DNA of 64,000 bases from Cryobacterium algoricola (GTDB lineage Bacteria > Actinomycetota > Actinomycetes > Actinomycetales > Microbacteriaceae). The position numbers and the translations under genes were made by a program. The notes under the pieces were generated by a model that saw nothing but the letters and a program-made list of their open reading frames with translations, searched no databases and had not been told where the DNA came from. The stretch is from NCBI RefSeq assembly GCF_004402485.1, contig NZ_SOFG01000016.1, forward strand, positions 62,001 to 126,000, in the 5' to 3' direction. Shown here in pieces: positions 41,343 to 50,499 of the stretch (positions are counted from its first letter, which is position 1; each line of letters opens with the position of its first letter).

Positions 41343-42968
41343 CTAGTGCTCGACGGCCTTCTCGGCGCCGTGGCCGGTGAGGGAGCGGACCGACATCTCG
41401 GCGGCGAGCAGGGGGTCTTCCTTGCGGGTGCTCGTGACCGAGCCGAGCCAGCCGAGGAAGAACCCGATCGGGATCGAGACGATGCCGGGGTTGCTGAGCG
41501 GGAACCACGCGAAGTTGACCCCCGCGCCGAACATCGAGGTAGGCGTGCCGGAGAACACCGGCGAGAAGACGATCAGGATCATCGCCGCTGCGAGGCCGCC
41601 GTACATGCTCCAGACCGCACCGCGCGTGGTGAAGCCGCGCCAGAACAGCGAGTAGAGGATCGTCGGGAGGTTCGCGCTCGCCGCGACGGCGAAGGCGAGC
41701 GCCACGAGGAACGCGATGTTCTGGCCCTGCACGCCGATGCCGCCCGCGATCGCGAGGATGCCGATCACGATGACGGTGCGGCGTGCAACCTTGACCTCGC
41801 TGTCCGGGTCGCCCTTGCCCTTCTTGATCACGCTCATGTAGATGTCGTGCGCGAAGGACGTCGCCGCGGTGATCGTGATGCCGGCGACGACCGCGAGGAT
41901 CGTCGCGAAGGCGATCGCGGAGATGAAGCCGAGCAGGAGCGGCCCGCCGAGCGCGAGCGACAGGAGCGGCGCCGCCGAGTTGACCCCGCCGGGTGCCGCC
42001 GCGATCACGTCGGCGCCGACGAGGGCCGCCGCGCCGAAGCCGAGCACGAGGGTGAACAGGTAGAACGCGCCGATCAGCCAGATCGCCCAGACCACGGAGC
42101 GACGGGCCTCCTTGGCACTCGGGACGGTGTAGAAGCGCATCAGGACGTGCGGCAGGCCCGCGGTGCCGAGCACGAGCGCGATCGCGAGCGAGATGAAGTC
42201 GAGCGGGTTGTGACCGTACTTGAGGCCCGGCACGAGGATGGCCTCCGCCGGCTTGCTGATCGAGGCCGCCACGGCGCTGTCGAGCAGCGCCGAGAAGTTG
42301 AACCCGTTGATCGCGAGCACCCAGATCGTCATGGCGAAGGCGCCGATGATGAGAAGGAACGCCTTGATGATCTGCACCCAGGTGGTGCCCTTCATCCCGC
42401 CGATCAGCACGTAGAGGATCATCAGACCGCCGACGACGACCACGACGACCGACTGGCCGAGCTTGTCGTTGATGCCGAGCAGAAGGGACACGAGTCCGCC
42501 GGCGCCGGCCATCTGCGCGAGGAGGTAGAAGAAGCACACGGCGAGGGTCGTCGTGGCCGCCGCGACCCGGACCGGGCCCTGCTTGAGCCGGAAGGAGAGC
42601 ACATCGGCCATCGTGTACTTGCCCGTGTTGCGCATCAGCTCAGCGACGAGCAGGAGCGCGACGAGCCAGGCGACGAGGAACCCGATCGAGTACAGGAAGC
42701 CGTCGTAGCCGCTGATCGCGATCGCGCCGACGATGCCGAGGAAGGACGCCGCCGAGAGGTAGTCTCCCGCGATCGCGAAGCCGTTCTGCGGCCCGGTGAA
42801 CGACCGTCCGCCGGTGTAGTAGTCCGCGGCGGAGCGGTTGTTGCGGCCGGCCCGGATCACGACGATCAGGGTGACGGCCACGAAGGCGAGGAAGATCGAG
42901 ATGTTCAGGACGGGGTTGGTCTCCGTGGCCTTCGCGGCGGCCTGGACGATCATGGTGCCGGCGCTCAT
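41343..42968 (-). CDS. cation/acetate-type sodium:solute symporter (ActP/MctC-like)
   Basis: A 541-residue SSS-family symporter with about 13 membrane segments. ADYYTGGRSFTGPQNGFAIA then GDYLSAASFLGIVG is the N-terminal signature, GTAGLPHVLMRFYTVPSAKE the central one. It takes up short monocarboxylates such as acetate, propionate or pyruvate with Na or H. The preceding gene encodes a DUF485 protein that overlaps by 4 bp, the usual ActP pairing, and prpE lies next to it, so propionate or acetate is the likely cargo. Confidence 0.9.
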   Translation of the reverse strand: MSAGTMIVQAAAKATETNPVLNISIFLAFVAVTLIVVIRAGRNNRSAADYYTGGRSFTGPQNGFAIAGDYLSAASFLGIVGAIAISGYDGFLYSIGFLVAWLVALLLVAELMRNTGKYTMADVLSFRLKQGPVRVAAATTTLAVCFFYLLAQMAGAGGLVSLLLGINDKLGQSVVVVVVGGLMILYVLIGGMKGTTWVQIIKAFLLIIGAFAMTIWVLAINGFNFSALLDSAVAASISKPAEAILVPGLKYGHNPLDFISLAIALVLGTAGLPHVLMRFYTVPSAKEARRSVVWAIWLIGAFYLFTLVLGFGAAALVGADVIAAAPGGVNSAAPLLSLALGGPLLLGFISAIAFATILAVVAGITITAATSFAHDIYMSVIKKGKGDPDSEVKVARRTVIVIGILAIAGGIGVQGQNIAFLVALAFAVAASANLPTILYSLFWRGFTTRGAVWSMYGGLAAAMILIVFSPVFSGTPTSMFGAGVNFAWFPLSNPGIVSIPIGFFLGWLGSVTSTRKEDPLLAAEMSVRSLTGHGAEKAVEH

Positions 42969-43321
42969 TTCTGCTCCATCTTTTCGAGCTCGGCGCGGAG
43001 CGCGGCGCCCATCGGGTCGAGGGTCTTGTTCGAGAAGGACACGTACCACATGGTGATCGCGAAGGTCGTGACGAACTGGCCGAGGCCGAGCACGACGCCG
43101 AGGTTGACGCTTCCGACGACCTGGATGGCCATGAAGGCCGGCGCGTATGCGGCGACGAGCACGAACCCGAAGTACCAGACCAGGAAGAACACGGCGAGCG
43201 GGATCACGAACCGGTTCCTCCTTCGCTTCAGTTCGAGGAAGCGCGGCGATTGGGCGAAAGCGACGTAGTCGATCGACGACGGCGTCGCTCCCGGTCGTGC
43301 ATCTCTCAGTGATTCCGTCAT
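42965..43321 (-). CDS. DUF485 membrane protein, symporter partner
   Basis: A 118-residue protein with a polar N-terminus and two membrane segments (about 38-60 and 70-95): NRFVIPLAVFFLVWYFGFVL then AYAPAFMAIQVVGSVNLGVV. DUF485 proteins (YjcH-like) are normally coded beside ActP-type symporters, as here with a 4-bp ATGA overlap. Their exact role is not known. AAAGGAG precedes the ATG. Confidence 0.88.
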   Translation of the reverse strand: MTESLRDARPGATPSSIDYVAFAQSPRFLELKRRRNRFVIPLAVFFLVWYFGFVLVAAYAPAFMAIQVVGSVNLGVVLGLGQFVTTFAITMWYVSFSNKTLDPMGAALRAELEKMEQK

Positions 43322-43383
43322 GGGGGCTCCTTTGCTCCGGTGAGGATGAGGCTGGATGGTGCAGGGGTGGTGCGGTCTGGGGG

Positions 43384-45342
43384 TCAGTGCGTGTGGGCGG
43401 TGCCGTGCACGGCGAGCTTCAGCGCGTCGAGCACGGTCGGGTCCTCGATGGTCGGTGGCACCGTGTACGGCTCGCCGTCGACGATCTGGCGGATCGTCTT
43501 GCGCAGGATCTTGCCCGAGCGGGTCTTCGGCAGCCGATCGAGGATCGTCACGTCCCGGAAGGCGGCGACCGGGCCGACGTGCTCCCGCACAAGGCCGACG
43601 AGTTCCTTGGCGAGGGTGTCGTGGTCGATCCTCGCCCCCGCCTTGAGCGTCACGAAGCCCGCGGCGCGCTGGCCCTTGAGGGGATCGTGCACGCCGAGCA
43701 CGGCGCACTCCGCGACCGCAGGATGCAGGGTGAGCACCTCCTCGAGGGATCCGGTCGACAGCCGGTGACCGGCCACGTTGATCACGTCGTCGGTGCGGCC
43801 CATCACGTAGAGGTAGCCGTCCGTGTCGACGTGGCCCGAGTCGCCCGTCGCGTAGTAGCCGGGGAATGCGGAGAGGTAGGCGTTCCGGTACCGGTCCGTG
43901 CTTCCCCAGATTCCGAGCAGGGTGCCGGGCGGGAGCGGCAGGCGGATGGCGATGTTGCCCTCCTTGCCCGCCTTCGTCACGGGCCGGCCCTTCGAGTCGA
44001 GGATCTCGACGGCATAGCCCGCGACCGGGAACGTCGCAGATCCCGGCTTCGTCGGGATCTCCTCGATGCCGCGCGGGTTCGCGCAGATCGCCCAGCCGGT
44101 CTCGGTCTGCCACCAGTGGTCGATCACCGGGCAGTGCAGCCCGTCGTTCGCCCAGTGGTACGTCTCAGGGTCGAGTCGCTCCCCGGCGAGGAAGAGGCCG
44201 GTCAGGCTCGAGACGTCGTACTTCTTCAGCTCGGCGAGCTCGGGGTCGACCCGGCGGATGGCCCGGATCGCGGTCGGCGCGGTGAAGAGCACGGTGACCT
44301 TGTAGTCCTCCACGACCCGCCAGAAGGCGCCGGCGTCGGGGGTGCCGATCGGTTTGCCCTCGTAGATCACGGTCGTCGCCCCGACGAGGAGCGGCGCGTA
44401 GACGATGTAGGAGTGCCCGACGACCCAGCCGACGTCGGAGGCGGCCCAGAAGACGTCGCCGGGACCCGCGGCGTAGATGTTGCGCATCGACCAGGCGAGC
44501 GCGACGGCATGGCCGCCGTTGTCGCGCACGATGCCCTTCGGGTTCCCCGTCGTTCCCGAGGTGTAGAGGATGTAGAGCGGGTCCTCGGAGCGGAGGCTCA
44601 CGGGTTCGGCCGGGGTCGCGGCATCCTCTTCGGTCGCCCAGTCGAGCCACGTGACCGGTCCCTCGCCGGCGTAGTCGGCCGCGCTCCCGGGGATCGACTC
44701 GCGGTCCCGCACGATCACGGTGCGCACCGATCCGGTCGACCGGTCGAGCGCCTTCTTGACGAGCGGCAGGTATTCGACGACGCGGCCGGGCTCGAGCCCG
44801 CCGGACGCGGTCACGATCACGGTGGGACGGGCGTCGTCGATCCGCACGGCGAGTTCGCTCGCCGCGAAACCGCCGAAGACCACGGAGTGCACGGCGCCGA
44901 TCCTGGCGCACGCGAGCATGGCCACGATCGCCTCGGGGATCATCGGCAGGTAGACGATCACCCGGTCGCCGACGCCGACGCCCTGGGCGCGCAGTACCCC
45001 GGCGAACCGGGAGACGCGTTCGAGCAGCCGGCTGTAGCTGATGCTGACCCGGGTGCCGCTCATCGCGGAGTCGTAGATGACCGCGGCCCGGTCGCCGTGG
45101 CCGGCGAGCACGTGCCGGTCGAGGGCGTTGTAGCTCGTGTTGAGCTCGCCGTCCGGGAACCAGCGCCAGAGCCCGGGCTCGCGTTCCTCCAGCGCGGTGC
45201 GCGGCGGCACGGTCCAGTCGATGAAAGCTGATGCCTCGAGCCAGAAGTCGGCGCGGGTCGCGGCATCCGTCGAGCGCAGCCAGGAGTCGCGGTAGCTCCC
45301 CGCCGTGTCTGTCGCTGTGTACGTCACTGTGAACCTCCCCAT
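43384..45342 (-). CDS. prpE: propionyl-CoA synthetase PrpE
   Basis: A 652-residue AMP-forming acyl-CoA synthetase. ILYTSGTTGNPKGIVRDNGG is the ATP-binding motif, HWWQTETGWAI the substrate pocket region, and VMGRTDDVINVAGHRLSTGS is the hinge in the form typical of PrpE rather than Acs. The C-terminal lysine motif is TRSGKILRKTIR (acetylation-prone). It activates propionate for the 2-methylcitrate cycle coded on the other strand. The ATG at 45342 has AGGAG upstream; a GTG at 45327 with GGGGAGG is an alternative. A TGTATACA palindrome sits just before the start. Confidence 0.87.
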   Translation of the reverse strand: MGRFTVTYTATDTAGSYRDSWLRSTDAATRADFWLEASAFIDWTVPPRTALEEREPGLWRWFPDGELNTSYNALDRHVLAGHGDRAAVIYDSAMSGTRVSISYSRLLERVSRFAGVLRAQGVGVGDRVIVYLPMIPEAIVAMLACARIGAVHSVVFGGFAASELAVRIDDARPTVIVTASGGLEPGRVVEYLPLVKKALDRSTGSVRTVIVRDRESIPGSAADYAGEGPVTWLDWATEEDAATPAEPVSLRSEDPLYILYTSGTTGNPKGIVRDNGGHAVALAWSMRNIYAAGPGDVFWAASDVGWVVGHSYIVYAPLLVGATTVIYEGKPIGTPDAGAFWRVVEDYKVTVLFTAPTAIRAIRRVDPELAELKKYDVSSLTGLFLAGERLDPETYHWANDGLHCPVIDHWWQTETGWAICANPRGIEEIPTKPGSATFPVAGYAVEILDSKGRPVTKAGKEGNIAIRLPLPPGTLLGIWGSTDRYRNAYLSAFPGYYATGDSGHVDTDGYLYVMGRTDDVINVAGHRLSTGSLEEVLTLHPAVAECAVLGVHDPLKGQRAAGFVTLKAGARIDHDTLAKELVGLVREHVGPVAAFRDVTILDRLPKTRSGKILRKTIRQIVDGEPYTVPPTIEDPTVLDALKLAVHGTAHTH

Positions 45343-45350
45343 TGAAGCTC

Positions 45351-45364
45351 CTATGTATACATAG
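45351..45364. promoter_or_regulatory. GntR-type operator next to prpE
   Basis: CTATGTATACATAG is a perfect 14-bp palindrome whose TGTATACA core fits operators of FadR-subfamily GntR regulators. It lies 9 bp before the prpE start. A second core copy is at 45417-45424. Confidence 0.65.
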
Positions 45365-45406
45365 AATTCAGGAAGTCTTGCACACGCCGGGTAAAAAGGG
45401 AATAGC

Positions 45407-46150
45407 ATGGCGTCTGTGTATACAGAAACCCCAATGTCGGGGAACACCACTCCGCTGGGTACCCGCACGGCCGTACCGCCGGTCGCCGTCGTCAGCGCGA
45501 GCGAACGCGCCTACCGGCAACTGCGCGACGAAATCCTCGACGGAGTCCTCGCCCCGGGCGCCGGTCTCCTCGAGGTCGAGCAGTCCGACCGCATCGGCGT
45601 CTCGCGTACCCCGCTCCGGGCCGCCATCGCCCGCCTGATCGCCGACGGGCTCGTCGCCGGCCGCGCCGGCCGCGGCTTCATGGTCACGGAGATGTCCGTC
45701 GACAGCATCCACGAACTGTACGAACTCCGTCGCGCCCTCGAGGAGCACGCGGCCAGGATCGCGGCGACCAGGCGCGACCCCCACGTCTTCCTCGAGCTGC
45801 GCGACCAGTTCCGCACGGCACCCGAACTGTTGCTGCAGGGCGAGGCCGGCCTGCACCGGTACTACGAGCTCATCGACGACTTCGACGACGCGCTCGACGC
45901 GGCCGTCGGCAACCCGTTCCTCGTCACAGCGCTCGCCAACGTGCGCACCCACCTCGCCAGGATCCGCAGGCTCGCCAGGCACAATCCGGCCCGGCTGCGG
46001 GCGGCGGCGGCCGAGCACCTCCTGATCATCGAGGCCATCGTCGCCGGCGACACCTCGCTCGCCGCCCATGCCACCCATGTCCACCTTCACCAGAGCCTCA
46101 GCAACGTCCTCGCCGCGCTCGAGGCGAACCCGGCCGCCCAGGCCGACTGA
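45407..46150 (+). CDS. GntR-family (FCD) regulator of the propionate genes
   Basis: A 247-residue FadR-subfamily GntR protein. Winged helix about 30-95 ([20 protein letters not shown], then [20 protein letters not shown]) and a C-terminal FCD helical domain ([32 protein letters not shown]), which usually binds a metal and a carboxylate effector. Its position between prpE and prpDBC and the TGTATACA sites nearby argue that it controls both directions. AAGGGA precedes the ATG. Effector, perhaps 2-methylcitrate or propionyl-CoA, is inference. Confidence 0.88.
   Translation: MASVYTETPMSGNTTPLGTRTAVPPVAVVSASERAYRQLRDEILDGVLAPGAGLLEVEQSDRIGVSRTPLRAAIARLIADGLVAGRAGRGFMVTEMSVDSIHELYELRRALEEHAARIAATRRDPHVFLELRDQFRTAPELLLQGEAGLHRYYELIDDFDDALDAAVGNPFLVTALANVRTHLARIRRLARHNPARLRAAAAEHLLIIEAIVAGDTSLAAHATHVHLHQSLSNVLAALEANPAAQAD
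45417..45424. promoter_or_regulatory. second TGTATACA core in the gntR coding start
   Basis: The 8-bp core of the prpE operator recurs at codons 4-6 of the gntR gene, 66 bp from the first copy. Confidence 0.5.
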
Positions 46151-46170
46151 AACACCACCCACCCGAAACC

Positions 46171-46218
46171 ACCGCCCAACCGAACCACCGCCCAACCGAA
46201 CCACCGCCCAACCGAACC
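46171..46218 (+). repeat. three tandem 16-bp C/A-rich repeats before prpD
   Basis: ACCGCCCAACCGAACC repeats at 46171, 46187 and 46203 without change, with partial copies on both sides. The RNA would be C-rich and G-poor, hence unstructured, in the gap between gntR and prpD. Confidence 0.9.
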
Positions 46219-46233
46219 ACCGAAGGGAACCCT

Positions 46234-47769
46234 GTGCAGTTTCACGATGTTCGAGTCCACCGCAGCGACGAAGACCTGGCCCGCACGGACCAGCTCGCCT
46301 GGAAGATCGCCGAGTGCGCAGCCGACCCGGTGGAGGTCTCCGCCGAGGTGACCGAGATGATCATCAACCGGGTCATCGACAATGCCGCGGTCGCAGCGGC
46401 CTCGCTCACCCGGCGACCGGTCGTCGCCGCGCGCTCACAGGCGCTCGCGCATCCGCGTTCCTTCAACGGCGTCGGCGCGACCGTGTTCGGCGAACAGCGT
46501 TCCCGCCGGGTCTCGCCGGAATGGGCGGCCTGGGCCAACGGCGTCGCCGTCCGCGAACTGGACTACCACGACACCTTCCTCGCCGCCGAGTACTCCCACC
46601 CCGGCGACAACATCCCGCCGGTCCTCGCCGTCGCCCAGCACCTCGCCGTCACCCGCGGCCTGACCGGGCGGGACCTCGTGCGCGGAATCGCGACCGGCTA
46701 CGAGGTCCAGATCGACCTCGTGCGGGCGATCAGCCTGCACGCGCACAAGATCGACCACGTCGCCCACCTCGGCCCGTCGGCCGCCGCCGGGATCGGCACC
46801 CTGCTCGGCCTCGACACCGAGACGATCTTCCAGGCCATCGGCCAGGCTCTGCACACCACAACGGCCACCCGGCAGTCCCGCAAGGGTGAGATCTCGAGCT
46901 GGAAGGCGTACGCCCCCGCGTTCGCCGGCAAGATGGCCGTCGAATCCGTCGACCGCGCCATGCGCGGCGAGACGAGTCCGACCCCGATCTACGAGGGCGA
47001 AGACGGCGTCATCGCGTGGCTCCTCGACGGTCCGGAGGCTTCCTACCAGGTAGCCCTGCCCGGCCGGGGTGAGGCCAAGCGGGCCATCCTGGACAGTTAC
47101 ACGAAGGAACACTCCGCCGAGTACCAGGCCCAGGCCCTCATCGACCTCGCCCGCAAGCTCTACCGCGAGCACCCTGAACTCGCCGACCCGGCCAATATCA
47201 CCCGGATCGTGATCCACACGAGCCACCACACCCACAACGTGATCGGCTCCGGTGCGAACGACCCGCAGAAGTACGACCCGAGTGCGACCAGGGAGACCCT
47301 CGACCACTCGATCCCGTACATCTTCACCGTCGCACTGCAGGACGGCAGCTGGCACCACGTCGACTCCTACCGGCCGGAACGCGCGAGCCGCGCGGACACC
47401 ATCGCCCTCTGGAACAAGGTCACGACCGAGGAAGACGTCGAGTGGACCCGGCGCTACCACTCGCTCGACCCCGCCGAGAAGGCCTTCGGCGGCCGGGTCG
47501 AGATCGAGCTGGCCAATGGCAAGCGGATCGTCGACGAGCTCGCCGTCGCCGACGCGCATCCGCTCGGCGCGCAGCCCTTCGGCCGGGCGGAGTACATTGA
47601 CAAGTTCCGTACGCTCGCCGCGGGCGTGCTCGAGGAGGGCGAGATCCTGCGCTTCCTCGACGCCGCCGAACGGCTTCCCGACCTCGCCGCCGACGACCTC
47701 GACCAGCTCACCATCGTGGCCCGCAACGGCCTGCTCACCTCGGTCCCCATCCCGAATGGAATCTTCTGA
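46234..47769 (+). CDS. prpD: 2-methylcitrate dehydratase
   Basis: A 511-residue MmgE/PrpD protein catalysing dehydration of 2-methylcitrate. [39 protein letters not shown] and [20 protein letters not shown] are conserved N-terminal stretches, and [20 protein letters not shown] lies in the second half. Starts with GTG after AAGGGA. prpB starts within its stop codon (TGATG). Confidence 0.93.
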   Translation: MQFHDVRVHRSDEDLARTDQLAWKIAECAADPVEVSAEVTEMIINRVIDNAAVAAASLTRRPVVAARSQALAHPRSFNGVGATVFGEQRSRRVSPEWAAWANGVAVRELDYHDTFLAAEYSHPGDNIPPVLAVAQHLAVTRGLTGRDLVRGIATGYEVQIDLVRAISLHAHKIDHVAHLGPSAAAGIGTLLGLDTETIFQAIGQALHTTTATRQSRKGEISSWKAYAPAFAGKMAVESVDRAMRGETSPTPIYEGEDGVIAWLLDGPEASYQVALPGRGEAKRAILDSYTKEHSAEYQAQALIDLARKLYREHPELADPANITRIVIHTSHHTHNVIGSGANDPQKYDPSATRETLDHSIPYIFTVALQDGSWHHVDSYRPERASRADTIALWNKVTTEEDVEWTRRYHSLDPAEKAFGGRVEIELANGKRIVDELAVADAHPLGAQPFGRAEYIDKFRTLAAGVLEEGEILRFLDAAERLPDLAADDLDQLTIVARNGLLTSVPIPNGIF

Positions 47770-48680
47770 TGTTGTATTCGACACGCACCCCCGCCGCCAA
47801 GCGCGAGGGTTTCCGCCGTGACCTGGCCAGCGGACGCCTGCTCCGGTTCCCCGGGGCATTCAACCCGCTCTCCGCCCGCCTGATCGAGGCGAAGGGGTTC
47901 GAGGGCGTCTACATCTCGGGCGCCGTGCTCTCCGCCGACCTCGGCCTGCCCGACATCGGCCTGACCACCCTCACCGAGGTCGCCGGGCGCAGCCAGCAGA
48001 TCGCCCGGATGACCGACCTGCCCGCGATCGTCGACGCCGACACCGGCTTCGGCGAGCCGATGAACGTCGCCCGCACCGTGCAGACCCTCGAGGACGCCGG
48101 GCTCGCCGGCATGCACATCGAAGACCAGGTCAACCCGAAGCGCTGCGGCCACCTCGACGGCAAGCAGGTCGTCGACCTCGAGACGGCGAGCAAGCGCATC
48201 CGTGCCGCCGTCGACGCGCGCAGGGACCCGAACTTCCTCGTGATGGCGCGCACCGACATCCGTGCGGTCGACGGCCTCGCCGCGGCCGTCGACCGGGCGA
48301 AGGCGCTCGTCGACGCGGGCGCCGACGCGATCTTCCCGGAGGCGATGGCGTCTCTCGCCGAATTCGCGGCGATCCGTGCGGCCGTCGACGTGCCGGTGCT
48401 CGCGAACATGACCGAGTTCGGCAAGGGGGAGCTGTTCACTGTGCAGCAGCTCGCCGATGTCGGGATGAACCTGGTGATCTTCCCCGTCTCGCTGCTGCGC
48501 CTCGCGATGGGGGCCGCCGACCGCGGCCTCGACGCGATCATCGAACACGGCTCGCTCGAGTCGATGCTGCCCGAGATGCAGCACCGTTCGACGCTCTACG
48601 AACTGCTCGACTACGAGTCGTACAATCACTTCGACTCTGGCGTCTTCAACTTCACCCTCAACCCCACCCTTCCCGCGTAA
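47769..48680 (+). CDS. prpB: 2-methylisocitrate lyase
   Basis: A 303-residue isocitrate-lyase-superfamily enzyme splitting 2-methylisocitrate into pyruvate and succinate. FPGAFNPLSARLIEAKGFEG, VDADTGFGEPMN (metal site) and the catalytic-cysteine loop NPKRCGHLDGKQVV (about 120-133) identify it. Starts one base within the prpD stop. Confidence 0.94.
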   Translation: MLYSTRTPAAKREGFRRDLASGRLLRFPGAFNPLSARLIEAKGFEGVYISGAVLSADLGLPDIGLTTLTEVAGRSQQIARMTDLPAIVDADTGFGEPMNVARTVQTLEDAGLAGMHIEDQVNPKRCGHLDGKQVVDLETASKRIRAAVDARRDPNFLVMARTDIRAVDGLAAAVDRAKALVDAGADAIFPEAMASLAEFAAIRAAVDVPVLANMTEFGKGELFTVQQLADVGMNLVIFPVSLLRLAMGAADRGLDAIIEHGSLESMLPEMQHRSTLYELLDYESYNHFDSGVFNFTLNPTLPA

Positions 48681-48710
48681 CCACGCACTCGCCGCACGCA
48701 AAGGAGCGAC

Positions 48711-49934
48711 ATGAGCCAGAACGAACCAGCCGTCACCGAACCGACGGTCTACAAGGGCCTCGCCGGAATCGTGGTCGACCGCACCCGCGTCTCCAAAGTC
48801 AACGACCTGTCGAACTCCCTGCTCTACCGGGGCTACCCCGTGCAGGAACTCGCCGCGCAGAAGAGCTTCGAGGAGGTCACCTACCTGCTCTGGAACGGCG
48901 AACTGCCGACGCCGGACGAACTCGCCGCCTTCGAGGACGAGGAGCGGTCGCTCCGCCACCTCCAGCCCGCCGTGCGCCGCGTGATCGACGAGCTTCCCCT
49001 GACCGCGCACCCGATGGACGTCGTGCGCACCGCCGTGAGCCTGATCGGCGCCTTCGACCCGCAGGTCGACGACGCCTCCCCGGAGGCGAACAAGGCCAAG
49101 GGCCTGCGGCTCTGGTCCCAGATGCCCGCGATCGTCGCGTACGACCAGCGCCGCCGCCACGGGCTCGAGCCGATCGAACCGCGCGACGACCTCGGCTACT
49201 CGGCGAACTTCCTGTTCATGACCTTCGGCGAGGTGCCCGAACTCGTCGTCGTCGAGGCCTTCGACGTGTCGATGATCATGTACGCCGACCACTCCTTCAA
49301 CGCATCGACCTTCACGGCGCGGGTGATCACCTCCACGATGAGCGACCTGCACTCGGCGATCACCGGGGCCGTCGGCGCCCTCAAGGGCGCGCTGCACGGC
49401 GGCGCCAACGAAGCCGTCATGCACATTTTCGAGCAGATCGGCCTCGGCGAAGGCTCCGGCGAGCGGGCGGATGCCTGGCTCACGGCGACCCTCGACGCGC
49501 ACCAGAAGGTGATGGGTTTCGGCCACCGCGTCTACAAGCACGGCGACTCCCGGGTGCCGACGATGAAGACCGCGCTGCTCACCCTGGTCGAGCACTACCA
49601 GCGCCCTGACCTGATCGAGCTCTACGAGCGCCTCGCAGCCGGGATGAAGGAGCGCACCGGAATCCTGCCGAACCTCGACTACCCGTCGGGGCCGGCGTAC
49701 TACCTGATGGGCTTCGACACCCTGACGTTCACGCCCATCTTCGTGGCCTCCCGGATCGCCGGCTGGACCGCGCACATCATGGAGCAGACCGCCTCGAACT
49801 CCCTGATCCGACCGCTCTCGCTCTACGACGGGCACCCGGAACGGCATCTGCCCGCTGCAGCGGAACCCGACCTGCAACCGGCCGGTGACCTACCATTGGA
49901 CAATGGCATTCGAAGCAGACGACTCAGCAACTGA
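48711..49934 (+). CDS. prpC: 2-methylcitrate synthase / citrate synthase 2
   Basis: A 407-residue type II-like citrate synthase condensing propionyl-CoA and oxaloacetate. YKGLAGIVVDRTRVSKVN and LLYRGYPVQELA open the fold; active-site histidines are in GALHGGANEAVM and GFGHRVYKHGDSR, the aspartate in NLDYPSGPAYYLMG. AAAGGAG precedes the ATG. It completes prpDBC. The 3' end overlaps the next gene by 32 bp in another frame and contains that gene's promoter. The C-terminus is longer than usual (about 20 extra residues). Confidence 0.92.
   Translation: MSQNEPAVTEPTVYKGLAGIVVDRTRVSKVNDLSNSLLYRGYPVQELAAQKSFEEVTYLLWNGELPTPDELAAFEDEERSLRHLQPAVRRVIDELPLTAHPMDVVRTAVSLIGAFDPQVDDASPEANKAKGLRLWSQMPAIVAYDQRRRHGLEPIEPRDDLGYSANFLFMTFGEVPELVVVEAFDVSMIMYADHSFNASTFTARVITSTMSDLHSAITGAVGALKGALHGGANEAVMHIFEQIGLGEGSGERADAWLTATLDAHQKVMGFGHRVYKHGDSRVPTMKTALLTLVEHYQRPDLIELYERLAAGMKERTGILPNLDYPSGPAYYLMGFDTLTFTPIFVASRIAGWTAHIMEQTASNSLIRPLSLYDGHPERHLPAAAEPDLQPAGDLPLDNGIRSRRLSN
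49891..49902 (+). promoter_or_regulatory. leaderless -10 element inside prpC for the phosphoribosyltransferase gene
   Basis: TACCAT, 6 nt, then the ATG at 49903. Confidence 0.5.
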
Positions 49935-50499
49935 CACGCCCGGCATCCAGCGGGAAATTCTCGGCTGGGAGGACTTCGCCAACGCCTCGCGGCAACTGGC
50001 CGTCGACGTGCTGTCGAGCGGATTCCGCCCGGACGTCGTGATCGCGATCGCGCGCGGCGGACTGCTGCTCGCGGGCGCGATGTCGTACGCGCTCGGCACC
50101 AAGAACTGCGGCAGCATCAACGTGCAGTTCTACACCGGGGTCGACGAACGCCTGCCGGAACCCGTGCTCTCCGGGCCGATGCTCGACGCGCCCGCGCTCG
50201 CCGGCCTCAGCGTGCTGCTCGTCGACGACGTCTCCGACTCCGGACGCACCCTCGCGCTCGTGCTGGCCATGCTGCGCGAGTCCGCTGCCGAGGTGCGCTG
50301 CGCGACCCTGTACACCAAGCCGCGCACGGTCCTCATCCCGGACTACACCTGGCGCGAGACCGACGACTGGATCGTGTTCCCGTGGTCTGCCCTGCCGATC
50401 GTCGACGCGCCAGAGGTGACGGCGCTGCTCGCCCCCATCGTCGCGACCGTCGTCGCTCCCGCCGTCGTCGCTCCCGCTGTCGCCGGCGTCGTCGCATGA
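49903..50499 (+). CDS. phosphoribosyltransferase (xanthine-guanine/hypoxanthine-like)
   Basis: A 198-residue type I PRTase-fold protein. The PRPP loop is VLLVDDVSDSGRTLALVLAM (about 100-119) and the earlier strand is VVIAIARGGLLLAGAMSYAL. YTKPRTVLIPDYTWRETDDW and IVFPWSALP resemble gpt-type purine salvage enzymes. The C-terminus ends in a Val-Ala-Pro repeat (ATVVAPAVVAPAVAGVVA) that is not part of the fold. It overlaps prpC at its start and the next gene by 4 bp. Confidence 0.83.
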   Translation: MAFEADDSATDTPGIQREILGWEDFANASRQLAVDVLSSGFRPDVVIAIARGGLLLAGAMSYALGTKNCGSINVQFYTGVDERLPEPVLSGPMLDAPALAGLSVLLVDDVSDSGRTLALVLAMLRESAAEVRCATLYTKPRTVLIPDYTWRETDDWIVFPWSALPIVDAPEVTALLAPIVATVVAPAVVAPAVAGVVA

